DNA of 64,000 bases from Antarcticibacterium arcticum (GCF_007993795.1 NZ_CP042476.1:3286001-3350000), one strand, 5' to 3'. Positions 36,608 to 44,567 are shown, numbered from the stretch's first letter. Notes: generated by a model from the sequence alone, not told the origin. Translations and numbers: made by a program.

Positions 36608-37279
36608 ATGAAAGCTTTTACCGCCATAATCATAGATGACCACCCCATAATTACGGATTCCTATCAAGCCGCGATAGAGGAATACTTTTCCTCAGGAACG
36701 GTGGAACCTAAAATACTGGTATTGAATGATCTTGATTCGGCCTTAGATCAAATAAATAACTCGAAGATCTTCATGGCAGCAGATCTTATTTTTTTAGATA
36801 TTCAACTTCCACCATCTCGTGATAATAGAATGATTTCAGGAGAAGATCTTGGCCTAAAGATCCGGAAGAAAAACTCACCGGCTAAAATCGTTTTATCCAC
36901 ATCCCTTAATGAAAATTATAGAATCTATAGTTTATTAAAAAATATAAATCCTGAAGGATTTCTCATAAAAACAGATATTAATCGACATGAGTTGTTAATT
37001 GCCCTTGATAAAGTCATAAGTACCCCACCATATTACAGTAAAACCGTGCTACAGTTATTGCGGAAACATATAAGTTCTGATTTTGTTTTAGATGCTAATG
37101 ATAGAAGGATCTTATTTGAACTTTCGATAGGAACAAAGTTAAAAGATTTACAGAATATTATTCCTCTATCCTTGAGTGGAGTTGAAAAAAAAAGGCGTAA
37201 TCTCAAAATACTTTTTGAGGTTGAAGAAGAAGGTGATCGGTCTCTAGTTCTGAAAGCTCGAGAAAAAGGATTTTTATAA
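36608..37279 (+). CDS. response regulator (REC plus LuxR-like HTH), partner of the TPR kinase
   Basis: 223 residues. Receiver domain with IIDDHPII and phospho-acceptor Asp64 in LIFLDIQLPP, Thr/Ser in LSTSL, and Lys in FLIKTD. A short C-terminal helix-turn-helix (DRRILFELSIGTKLKDLQNIIPLSLSGVEKKRRN) is related to LuxR/GerE. Same length and motifs as the regulator at 55581. Co-transcribed with the kinase. Confidence 0.9.
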   Translation: MKAFTAIIIDDHPIITDSYQAAIEEYFSSGTVEPKILVLNDLDSALDQINNSKIFMAADLIFLDIQLPPSRDNRMISGEDLGLKIRKKNSPAKIVLSTSLNENYRIYSLLKNINPEGFLIKTDINRHELLIALDKVISTPPYYSKTVLQLLRKHISSDFVLDANDRRILFELSIGTKLKDLQNIIPLSLSGVEKKRRNLKILFEVEEEGDRSLVLKAREKGFL

Positions 37280-37641
37280 AAAGAGAGGAACTCCTATTTA
37301 TTTTTAAATATTTTCTAGTAATCCTCTCAGCATACATGCCTCAATTTTAAAAAAGGGGGTTTAAAAACTTTTTAGGGGTAATATCGCATTTTCCCATAAT
37401 AGAGTATTGAAATAAAAAACAATTCGCTTTTAAGGGAATTCATCTATATCTCCAGCATTCCAAATATACACAACGGGTCGCAGAATATATCTCCGTCTAA
37501 TGTAAAATTCATCATTTTTCAAATCCTTTTTGCAATTTTATAAGAAAATATCCTTACAATAAGTAAGGATTTTACTTGTACTTAGGAGCCGATTTTTTCT
37601 AATTTTGGGTTGAAAGTTGTAGATTAATTAATTTGGAGATA
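37280..37641. promoter_or_regulatory. 362-bp gap holding the Ubl-operon promoter and an inverted repeat
   Basis: ATCCTTAC (37550-37557) and GTAAGGAT (37563-37570) form a perfect 8-bp inverted repeat with a 5-nt spacer. Just after it lie TTG (37576-37578) and TAATTTTG (37600-37607), a -33/-7 pair spaced 21 bp. The inverted repeat abuts the promoter and could be an operator. The first 270 bp show nothing clear. Confidence 0.5.
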
Positions 37642-37893
37642 ATGAAAACACATTGGGAATTTAAAATTGAAAGTGTAACCCATAAATCGGAGAAACAAAT
37701 AATAACTGGCGCAGAAGTTCGCCAGATAGGCCCAGGCATACCTGAAAATATGGACCTATTTGTTAAAAGAAGAGGGAAGCCGGGGCAACTTGTTAAAAAT
37801 GATGACCAAATTGATCTGGATGAGCCAGGGATAGAAAAATTCTACTCTCAGGAATCTAGTTCTGAAGCCGGATTTTATGGCCCTATTATTTGA
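37642..37893 (+). CDS. ubiquitin-like protein (multi-ubiquitin domain type), Ubl of a bacterial conjugation operon
   Basis: 83 residues from ATG at 37642, preceded by GGAGAT; a TTG three codons earlier is the alternative. The pattern ITGAEVRQI...VKRRGKPGQLVKNDDQIDLD then EPGIEKFYS matches the multi-ubiquitin domain family, here as a single unit. It is the probable modifier conjugated by the next gene products. The tail ends GFYGPII rather than Gly-Gly, so trimming after a glycine (for example Gly80) is likely if conjugation follows the usual route. Its end overlaps the E2 gene by 17 bp. Confidence 0.82.
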   Translation: MKTHWEFKIESVTHKSEKQIITGAEVRQIGPGIPENMDLFVKRRGKPGQLVKNDDQIDLDEPGIEKFYSQESSSEAGFYGPII

Positions 37894-38281
37894 GGAGGAT
37901 TATGACCTCTTGACAAGTTCAGGTCTGAAAATTGAAGAAGATGAATTAGGGAGATTCTTAATTATCAAAAATTTTCCTGTCCAAGAGGATTTATACCTGT
38001 CTCAAGGCCGACCTATTACGGATCTTGAAGTGCTTTTAATAATTCCCCCCAATTACAATACGAGTGGGGGAGATATGTTCTGGACATTTCCTGATATTTC
38101 AAGAGCCGATGGTAAACCCATTCCTAACTATGGAGGTGATCCGCGAATCTATGATAGCAAATCCTATAATAGATGGTCCAGGCATTTTAGAGCAGCCTCC
38201 TGGTTGGCAAAGGTGGATAACGTTCAGAAGATTTTAAGTAGAGTTGAGTGGGCTCTTAAAAATCCACAGGCAAATTTGTAA
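37877..38281 (+). CDS. E2-like protein of prokaryotic E2 family E (cysteine-free)
   Basis: 134 residues with the family E2_E look: LIIPPNYNTSGGDMFWTFPD, RADGKPIPN, and NRWSRHFRAASWLAKVDN. The protein has no cysteine at all, so the classic E2 thioester is impossible. Ser101 in RWSRH is the obvious conserved candidate acceptor. I recall recent work on Bub-type operons proposing oxyester chemistry, but cannot check it here. The start lies inside the Ubl gene (translational coupling). It ends 2 bp before the E1 gene. Confidence 0.82.
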   Translation: MALLFEEDYDLLTSSGLKIEEDELGRFLIIKNFPVQEDLYLSQGRPITDLEVLLIIPPNYNTSGGDMFWTFPDISRADGKPIPNYGGDPRIYDSKSYNRWSRHFRAASWLAKVDNVQKILSRVEWALKNPQANL

Positions 38282-38283
38282 TA

Positions 38284-39360
38284 ATGGATCGGATAATTTT
38301 ATTAGGGTCTCATCGGGAACGTATAGTTGACTGGTTAATGGGACACCCACGTGGTCATGAACGGGGAGCCATTATTTATTTTAGAAGGTTTGCCCGTCCA
38401 GTTGATGGACTCCCGTTCTCTCAGAGATTCGTGTCATTCGATGTGGAATTAATGGATGGAGATTGGATTCTGGATAGTTCCCAATTTCACCTCCGAATAA
38501 ACATGCGCAAGTTTCCTCAGGTATATCATCGATGTGAAAAAGAAAATTTAGTATTGGGGTTTATACACAATCATCCTCGCGGAATATTGGAATTTTCGGA
38601 AAAGGATAACATTAATGAAGCCAACATTATTCACGGTCTGGCGGGGTGCAATGGCCTGAGTTCACATCTTGTTTCTCTCATCTATAGTCAAGGCGCCTGG
38701 AGTGGTAGAATTAGAAGGGGGGACCGTCCAACGCAGGTGCGCTTAGTCCGGCATATCGCAATTTTAAGCGATAAGTTAGAACTGCACAGCGTGCGTGATA
38801 GAGGTGATCTCCTGAAAACTTTTTTACGTCAGGAAGCAACATTTGGGAAACCTTTTAACGCTAAACTTAGATCTTTGAGGGCCGTTGTTGTTGGTCTTGG
38901 GGGAACCGGTTCTCCTGTTGCTACCATGCTGGCCAGATCAGGGATAGGAGAACTTATTCTAATAGATGGGGACAAACTAGAAGATACAAACATGAACCGT
39001 GTTCGGGGCTATACATCTTCGGATGTGGGTCAAAAAAAAGCAAAATCTTTAAAGAAATTCATTGATAGGCTGGGGGTGGGCGTCAAAGTTATTGCATTCC
39101 CAGATTTTTTAGGAGAATCTGGGGAAGCCATTGATTCCCTTTCTAGTGCTGATATAGTCTTTGGTTGTACGGATGATGTTATTGGACGGGATTTACTAAA
39201 CCAAAGCCTGTATTATTACGGGCACTTGCTTATAGATTCGGGCCTTACCGGATTCATACAGGAAGGAGAGGATGGAATGCCACACCTGCGCGATCACAGG
39301 GGGAGGGTGAGCTGTATTCTCCCTGAAGAGGGGCTTGTCTTCGATGTCAGGGTGTTGTAA
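38284..39360 (+). CDS. JAB-E1 fusion: JAMM peptidase plus ThiF-like adenylation domain (frameshifted at 39330-39333)
   Basis: The first 349 or so residues are intact. N-terminal JAB/MPN domain with a full JAMM set: Glu26, His95, His97, Ser105, Asp108 (FIHNHPRGILEFSEKDN). Then an E1/ThiF Rossmann domain with GLGGTGS at 204-210, Asp228-Gly-Asp, and NMNR at 236-239. Expected roles are to cleave or process Ubl and to adenylate its C-terminus. At RVSCILPEEGL the frame shifts and ends 7 codons later (VFDVRVL); the true continuation is in another frame to 39734. It is either an inactive allele, a sequencing error or a frameshift site. Confidence 0.85.
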   Translation: MDRIILLGSHRERIVDWLMGHPRGHERGAIIYFRRFARPVDGLPFSQRFVSFDVELMDGDWILDSSQFHLRINMRKFPQVYHRCEKENLVLGFIHNHPRGILEFSEKDNINEANIIHGLAGCNGLSSHLVSLIYSQGAWSGRIRRGDRPTQVRLVRHIAILSDKLELHSVRDRGDLLKTFLRQEATFGKPFNAKLRSLRAVVVGLGGTGSPVATMLARSGIGELILIDGDKLEDTNMNRVRGYTSSDVGQKKAKSLKKFIDRLGVGVKVIAFPDFLGESGEAIDSLSSADIVFGCTDDVIGRDLLNQSLYYYGHLLIDSGLTGFIQEGEDGMPHLRDHRGRVSCILPEEGLVFDVRVL

Positions 39361-39734
39361 CGGATAAGAAGTTAGAGTTTGAACAAGCTTTAAAGGATAG
39401 ACCAGAACTTGCAGACCTGGACCCGGAAACATTGGAGCGAGAGCATTATTTGACGGGAGGAGGAAACTCTGCTCCTGGTGTGGGACCATTTACGTCTATG
39501 ACAGCCGATAATGCCGTTTCTACACTGATGGATTTAATTAAGCCTTACCGGAAGCTTCCATCCGATCTAAGACAGGACAACATCTGGGTCGATTTTGTTC
39601 ATCTAAATATCCATAGCAATGAACCTAAATATGATCCTGAATGTATTTACTGCTCGAAAAAGGCTCTATTATTAAAGCTGGAAAGTTACCGATTGGATAT
39701 GCCTCAATTAGGCAAAATACCGAGTAATGTTTAA
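39336..39734 (+). pseudogene. out-of-frame C-terminal part of the E1 (zinc and dimer region)
   Basis: Read from 39336 this frame begins CLRCQGVVTDKKLEFEQ and continues through GGGNSAPGVGPFTSMTADNA to YDPECIYCSKK. These are the E1 C-terminal helix region and the second half of a CxxC...CxxC zinc site. With one extra G in the GGGG run the frames join as EEGACLRC, which is what the family shows at this point. An internal ATG at 39432 exists but would make only a fragment. The end overlaps the next gene by 8 bp. Confidence 0.85.
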
Positions 39735-40125
39735 GGGGCTACGAAAAATACTGACGGCCTTCTTAGCTCAAAATTCTTCTTGTCCTTTAAAGGTAACGGA
39801 GTCTTTTTTTAACAGTGTAGAGGTGAAAGAAAAAGCGCCTTCTAATGAGGAAATTCATGACAAAACCTTTATTAAAGTCGTTTATAATCAGGAGTCATAT
39901 TGGTGCCTTTTTAGGTGCCCTTGTGGTTGCAGAAGAGTGATTAGCCTTTCCTTACAGCAAAATCATAAACCTCATTGGAAAATAATAGTTTCTGAATCTG
40001 GGAAGCCTAGTTTATTTCCTTCTGTTTGGCAAAATCAGGGATGTAAGAGTCATTTTTGGATTGAAGACGGAGAAATTAGATGGTGTAAAAACACCGGAAT
40101 GGAGCCTTGGATTGCGGTTAAATAA
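39727..40125 (+). CDS. DUF6527-like protein, probable protease/partner of the Ubl system
   Basis: 132 residues. Centre motif WCLFRCPCGCRRVISL and distal motif LFPSVWQNQGCKSHFWIEDGE match the DUF6527 pattern seen beside bacterial Ubl/E2/E1 operons. Conserved Cys64, Cys66, Cys68, Cys106, His109 and Cys120 suggest a metal site. I recall proposals that this family processes the Ubl C-terminus; not verified here. The start overlaps the E1 stop, so it is the last gene of the operon. A terminator follows at 40290. Confidence 0.75.
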   Translation: MFKGLRKILTAFLAQNSSCPLKVTESFFNSVEVKEKAPSNEEIHDKTFIKVVYNQESYWCLFRCPCGCRRVISLSLQQNHKPHWKIIVSESGKPSLFPSVWQNQGCKSHFWIEDGEIRWCKNTGMEPWIAVK

Positions 40126-40289
40126 AGAAAAATGCAAGTTATTTCATCCCTGGACAATTTATGAAAAGACATCGTGCACAATACTGCGTTATTTTTAGGG
40201 AGATAACCTAAGATGATTAAATCTTATTAATAAATATTCTTGACCTTTAAGGTTACTGTTTCGCGTGAAGTTTGTGCTACCAGGAACGA

Positions 40290-40326
40290 CAAAGCCCCAC
40301 CGAAAGGTGGAAGCCTTTCTTTTTTG
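40290..40326 (+). terminator. terminator downstream of the Ubl operon
   Basis: AAAGCCCCACC pairs with GGTGG..GCCTTT around GAAA (2-nt bulge), followed by CTTTTTTGC. Confidence 0.65.
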
Positions 40327-40445
40327 CAATGGGTACAGAATAGGTACAGAATAAAGTGAGTTTCTCACCTCAATTTTGTTTGATTTTATATACCTCCGTT
40401 TATATTTAAAAATTATTTTTTTAGGAGGTTCCGAATAAAATAAAA

Positions 40446-40657
40446 AAATCATTTACTTATTGTATCCTAAGCGTTTTCCATTTTCCACAAACTTATACTT
40501 CTGAACATTCAGCTTCAAAAATCAGTCATTTACTTCCCGCAGAGTATCCTATGACTTAAACAAATATTTTCGAATAAATTTTTTCTATTGCTTTGCACGA
40601 TTTATCTCACCAATAAAGGATTGATTTACTTTTTATATCCTGAGCATTTTCCCTTTT
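40446..40657. repeat. three degenerate copies of a roughly 40-bp repeat
   Basis: Copies near 40450, 40533 and 40622 share the pattern ATTTACTT...TATCCT.AGCGTTTTCC. Two more occur near 45230 and 45329. Spacing is about 85-100 bp in both clusters. The whole 40126-41101 gap is otherwise AT-rich with no convincing gene; a GCGGC/GCCGC hairpin lies near 40820. Confidence 0.6.
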
Positions 40658-41101
40658 TAATTTTTTTTGCCCTTGCTATTTTTTGTAATTGATTCGATTT
40701 TATTTTTGTTGCTTCTGACTTACTTCCTATAGTGCCCTCACATTACCCTTTTTTGATGCTTATTGTTTTTACAACATTCAGGATTGGTAAAGCGTATAAA
40801 AAGTGCAGGCGAAGCCGGAGCGGCTTTATGCCGCTGTCCAAGGAAGAATGTTGTTTTTTTGCATTTTAAAAAAGGGATTGTGAGGGCTATGGAGAGTGTA
40901 GGTCAGATTGTCATGGAAGAGAAGCAAGATTCAAAGCAAGGGTACTAAATGGATAATGGTTTCCTTCGATGAATAATATTTTAGGCAGTTTTATGCAGTA
41001 TTTTTTTGACCCACTTATTTAGCACTGTACCCAGAGCTTAATCAGTGGAGAAAATTCAATTGTTTTACCCTTTTAGGACAGACTATTTAGTCAGCACTTC
41101 T

Positions 41102-42091
41102 TTATGAGGCATATTTCATAGTATTAACATATGGAGTACCCCTGGCTACCACAGCAAAAGCTCTTGATAATAATTTGTTCCTTATAATGTTAAGAGTGCT
41201 CATTTTGTGCTTGCCTTTGGCTAGTCTTCTTTCGTAATATACCTTTATTTCAGGACTGCATTGTATGGCAGAAGCCGCGCACATATGGAGAAGGGTTTTA
41301 CCTTCCTTGTTGGCAAGATTACTTACTTTATTTCTTCCTTTGATACTTGTTCCCGATCTATTTGGGAACGGAGCAATCCCTACATATGATGCAAATTTCC
41401 TCCAGGACTGAAAAGAAGTAAACCCAGCTGTATAAATAATCAGGAACCGGGCTGTAACAGGGCCTATCCCCTTTACACTGGTTATGAGCTGTTGAAGCTT
41501 TGCAAGCTCGGGTTCTTCTTTGATAATCCTATTCATTTCCTTTTCAACCACCTTTATCTGTGCCTGCAGCACACTCATGACATTCTCCTGCACGTTGAAT
41601 AGTATTTCATCGTCATTCAAAACCCTTTTCTGTTCTTTTAGGTTTGCTACATATCCTGCGAGTTGTACCACCAGTTTTCTGCGGATAGACATTAATCGTT
41701 TTAATTTTATTATCGCCGAACTTGGTGGAGAATAAGGTTCAATATCTTCCTTTAGCCGATAGCCATACAGAGCAATCCGTTTTGCGTCCGCCTTATCATC
41801 CTTACCTCTGGCGATCCCAAGTGAACGTCGAATTTCAAGTCCGGATGCAACGTACATTAAAAATCTACGCTCTTGTAAACCATCTATAAGTTTAATGGTG
41901 TAAAGTCCTGTGTTCTCAAAAACGAAAAGGATCTGTTCCTTTTTGACAAGGACCCTGGTGGATACCCAGTCTAATAGTCTGTCAATCCCTTCCGGATTAT
42001 TGTCAAAAACATCTTGCTGCCCACTACTGTGGATACAGCAATCCAATGTTAACTTACTGGCATCGATACCGATAATTTCATTGACTTCCAT
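41102..42091 (-). CDS. IS110-family transposase (DEDD type)
   Basis: 329 residues. N-terminal RuvC-like DEDD domain beginning EIIGIDASKLTLDCCIHSSG and including DKADAKRIALYG. C-terminal Tnp domain with SVKGIGPVTARFL, FASYVGIAPFPNRSGTSIKGR, and the Ser-containing region SNLANKEGKTLLHMC. The frame is intact with no disruption. IS110 elements lack terminal inverted repeats and use a structured RNA from the non-coding end to choose donor and target. Element ends are therefore not visible, but the leader at 42092-42345 is the likely RNA-coding end. Confidence 0.92.
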   Translation of the reverse strand: MEVNEIIGIDASKLTLDCCIHSSGQQDVFDNNPEGIDRLLDWVSTRVLVKKEQILFVFENTGLYTIKLIDGLQERRFLMYVASGLEIRRSLGIARGKDDKADAKRIALYGYRLKEDIEPYSPPSSAIIKLKRLMSIRRKLVVQLAGYVANLKEQKRVLNDDEILFNVQENVMSVLQAQIKVVEKEMNRIIKEEPELAKLQQLITSVKGIGPVTARFLIIYTAGFTSFQSWRKFASYVGIAPFPNRSGTSIKGRNKVSNLANKEGKTLLHMCAASAIQCSPEIKVYYERRLAKGKHKMSTLNIIRNKLLSRAFAVVARGTPYVNTMKYAS

Positions 42092-42105
42092 AGTATTAAA
42101 AGTTT

Positions 42106-42241
42106 AAAAGGTTGCATTGACTAAAACCTTTAATAGCAAGGCTATTATCCTATCTGGTCCATAGCAACCGGGTTAATAAAACGGGGACTAATACTCTACC
42201 AAGGTCTTTAACCTGGCCGTCGCTAAAGTTCACCCCGTTTC
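42106..42241 (-). ncRNA. candidate bridge RNA of the IS110 element
   Basis: Upstream of the transposase, three stems can be drawn: AAAGGTT/AACCTTT (42107-42131), TAATAGC/GCTATTA (42131-42147, 3-nt loop), and AAACGGGG/CCCCGTTT (42179-42240). The last encloses a large internal loop and an inner CCAAGGT/ACCTGG stem. Stem-loops with big internal loops next to the transposase are what bridge RNAs look like. Guide segments cannot be assigned without the element ends. Confidence 0.45.
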
Positions 42242-42350
42242 TTTAACCTGAAAGTTATTGACAAATTCTCTTAGTTATAAGTCTCCCCCAGACCCCCTCT
42301 TTTCAACATCATTAACAGAATAGAATTCATCTATATAACAAATCTAAAGG

Positions 42351-42480
42351 CCGTCGCTGTTACCATTTTCAGGTGCTTCTTTTACGGAATTTAGAATTAG
42401 GATAGGCCGTAGTACCAAATTTCCGGAATAGTCTATTGGCACCTCCCAGGCCGGCTAATTTCAAAATTCCGTTTTTTCGC
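42351..42480. repeat. diverged direct repeat, left copy (flanks mobilization module)
   Basis: Shares with 45343-45475 the blocks CGCTGTTACCATTTT, GGAATTTAGA and GGCCGG.TAATTTC in the same order and spacing. The two copies bracket about 3 kb carrying the three mobilization-type genes and the candidate oriT. Confidence 0.65.
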
Positions 42481-42918
42481 ATATATGTTAATGGGAACAG
42501 GGACGGCGGGAAGTGGAATGTGTCTGAAAGAAGTTATCTCTGATACCAGGATCTTTAATTATAGCAGAATCCAGCGGACTCTTGGAAAAGGGATAATTCC
42601 CAGGAGTATCTTCCTCAATGCATATTCGAAGATCCCTTTTACCAAGTGTTCAAGACCCCGGCCCGAAACTCTTTTCCTGAAATACAGTGGAAGGAAATGT
42701 GTTTCGGGAGTTCTTTAGTGTACTTCTTCTTGAGACGCCAAAATTTTAAGAGTCCCAATAATGGACCTCTCAAATTTTATAGTCCCATCATTGTACCGCT
42801 ACAGGTACACATATGGGACTGTCCCGCGCCGCCAAATTTGGACGGGAGAAAACAGGCGCTATCGCGCCAAAACGAACTAATTTTTTTATTTATTTTTTTC
42901 TTCCCCTCTACCTTTCCT
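42481..42918. other. 438-bp gap with a hairpin (42781-42820)
   Basis: AGTCCCAT/ATGGGACT with inner GTACC/GGTAC makes an imperfect 40-nt hairpin, followed by the palindrome CCAAATTTGG (42832-42841). It lies downstream of the winged-helix gene on the opposite strand. Open frames here have no coding character. Could be a terminator or replication/recombination site. Confidence 0.5.
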
Positions 42919-43662
42919 TTATGCTTTCAGTTTTGTCCTGCGTTTGAAAAGAAAAAGAGGTAAAATGGTGTCAATTATTTGAAAACGGTAGTTTCCCTCG
43001 TGATAGACAACATTATTCCTACTATCCTTGTATTTCAAACATAGGTCCATGGCTTTTTTGTTTGGAACAATGGTTCCATAGTTCTTTTGCACCTTGAGCA
43101 GTTGCTGTTTTTGTGCAAGATCTTTCAGCCTTGAAGCCGTGGCTGGAGAAATCTGAAAGATCGAACTGGTTCCTAAAACAGATAAGGGAGCTGGTGAATT
43201 TTGAGGATTAAATTTAGGAGAAAGAAAATGATAGGTACTGCCTTTTAACCGTACGCTTTTCTTTCTCCTTACTTTTCTCCAGAAATCTCTATGAAGATAT
43301 CCATAGAGAATAGCCCCCGTAATAGCTTTTACACTATTGAAGGAGTCTATATCCACCGGGAAGGCTAATCTAACCTTCCAGTCTTGCTCTTTCCTTATAC
43401 TGTCAAAGGATTTTAGGATGTAATATCCTGTTTTTGCATTATGACGTATCCATCCTTTTTTAATTAAAAAATCTAAATACCGAAGCAGGGTCTTACGGCT
43501 TTTTATTTTGCTGTGATTTTGAATCCATATCAGTTCTTCCTTGCGCAGTTGTGTCTTGCCATCCCTGTAGATCAGTTTTAAAAATAGAAACAGGGAAAGC
43601 TTTTTGCCGTACCCATGTTGCTGGGCATCTATGAATAATTGTATGGGAACAGACAATTCCAT
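42919..43662 (-). CDS. hypothetical protein, probable winged-helix DNA-binding
   Basis: 247 residues, basic, no signal peptide. The N-terminal part (LFLFLKLIYRDGKTQLRKEELIWIQ, KSRKTLLRYLDFLIKKGWIRHN) has the alternation of a winged-helix DNA-binding domain. A second part (SPATASRLKDLAQKQQLLKVQKNYGTI) has another helix-turn-helix-like stretch. Such layouts occur in replication or accessory proteins of Bacteroidota mobile elements, but I do not recognise the family. It is last in a minus-strand trio with the HTH and BfmA-like genes, 6 bp apart. Confidence 0.7.
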   Translation of the reverse strand: MELSVPIQLFIDAQQHGYGKKLSLFLFLKLIYRDGKTQLRKEELIWIQNHSKIKSRKTLLRYLDFLIKKGWIRHNAKTGYYILKSFDSIRKEQDWKVRLAFPVDIDSFNSVKAITGAILYGYLHRDFWRKVRRKKSVRLKGSTYHFLSPKFNPQNSPAPLSVLGTSSIFQISPATASRLKDLAQKQQLLKVQKNYGTIVPNKKAMDLCLKYKDSRNNVVYHEGNYRFQIIDTILPLFLFKRRTKLKA

Positions 43663-43668
43663 GATAGA

Positions 43669-43971
43669 TCAGATCCCTTTTTTATTTTTTCGATGTTTAT
43701 CAATGAAGTTTTTGATATCGGTTAGGCTATAATAAAACTTCCCCTTCACCTGGGCATATTCTATTAGTCCTTCATCTCTCCAATTCTGGGCTGTCCGGGA
43801 ACTGATGTTAAACATCCGAATAAAGTCCGCGTTATCCAGGATAATGTATTGCGGATCTCTCACCTGTCGGATCCTGAATTCTCTAATGAGTTCTTCCATT
43901 TTCTTCTCCAGGGAATTAATGCTCACAAGGAAAGGATAGAGTGATTTGGTGTTTCCTTCTTCCATTCTCAC
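43669..43971 (-). CDS. helix-turn-helix (excisionase/MerR-like) protein
   Basis: 100 residues. C-terminal helix-turn-helix YIILDNADFIRMFNISSRTAQNWRDEGLIEY followed by a wing KGKFYYSLTDIKNFID. This is the common HTH_17/excisionase form found in Bacteroidota integrative elements. Expected roles are directionality of recombination or regulation of mobilization. Its start overlaps the BfmA-like stop by 4 bp. Confidence 0.82.
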   Translation of the reverse strand: MRMEEGNTKSLYPFLVSINSLEKKMEELIREFRIRQVRDPQYIILDNADFIRMFNISSRTAQNWRDEGLIEYAQVKGKFYYSLTDIKNFIDKHRKNKKGI

Positions 43972-44375
43972 AAATCATTAGAGTTAGTATTTCTGTTTCT
44001 ATAATTAAGAATTGTATTATTACAACCCAGTCTTTTCTTTTCAATCATCAACGTTTTCTTATTCGATTCCCCTTGTTCGAAAAGAGCCGATATCATTCCG
44101 GCAGATGGTTTAGTTTGAGTTTTTTCAATATCTTTCAAAATGGCAATTACGCCATTGATTCGCTTCTTGATCAAATTCTCAAGGGTCACCATCTTAGGTC
44201 CGAAATTCTCTGTGGGAGAAACTCCATTATTTTCAAAAAACTCCAACATAAGCAGCAGGGTCATTGAGTGAGATTTTGAAATTTCTCTGCTGTACTTTCT
44301 AAATTTCTTTGCAACGGAAGCTTTTATCTTAAAGCTTTCAAACCGTTCTTTTTCATATCCTATATCCATTTTCAC
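43968..44375 (-). CDS. BfmA/BtgA-family mobilization protein
   Basis: 135 residues. MDIGYEKERFESFKIKASVAKKFRKYSREIS, SMTLLLMLEFF, and TLENLIKKRINGVIAILKDIEKTQTKP match the BfmA/BtgA accessory mobilization proteins. These bind oriT and help relaxosome formation. First gene of the minus-strand trio; the nested inverted repeat at 44485-44551 lies 110 bp upstream, as expected for oriT. A remnant of a second copy is at 49737-49831. No relaxase is seen in the element. Confidence 0.82.
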   Translation of the reverse strand: MKMDIGYEKERFESFKIKASVAKKFRKYSREISKSHSMTLLLMLEFFENNGVSPTENFGPKMVTLENLIKKRINGVIAILKDIEKTQTKPSAGMISALFEQGESNKKTLMIEKKRLGCNNTILNYRNRNTNSNDL

Positions 44376-44484
44376 GTAATTTATTTCCTGTTTCTAAGGC
44401 TTCCGAAGGTTTTTTACGTAAAAACTTCCAGCCTCACCCTTTTATTTTGAGAACCACACAACCGTAATTATCTGAAATACAACA

Positions 44485-44567
44485 ACATAAATCGACTACT
44501 AATAAGTATAACAGCGCGCAGCGTGTTATCCTCTTGCTTGTCGATTTATGTCCGCCAAAAGCGGACA
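44485..44567. other. candidate oriT: nested inverted repeats
   Basis: Outer 12-bp perfect repeat ACATAAATCGAC (44485-44496)/GTCGATTTATGT (44540-44551). Inner TAACA/TGTTA (44509-44528) is followed by TTATCCTC, similar in form to nick regions of the TATCCTG type. A third hairpin TGTCCGC/GCGGACA (44549-44567) abuts it. Position beside bfmA supports an origin of transfer; the nick site is a guess. Confidence 0.5.

Noticed and set aside
39432..39734. Separate small gene after the E1
   Set aside because: Its sequence is the natural continuation of the E1 domain in another frame; joining by one base restores the family motif, so it is not an independent gene.
40763..40948. Small open frame between the Ubl operon and IS110
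   Set aside because: No recognisable domain or start context; it runs through a GCGGC/GCCGC hairpin in otherwise gene-free DNA.
42485..42963. Two overlapping open frames next to the mobilization genes
   Set aside because: They cross the hairpin at 42781 and the diverged repeat; composition is not protein-like and one runs into the opposite gene's end.
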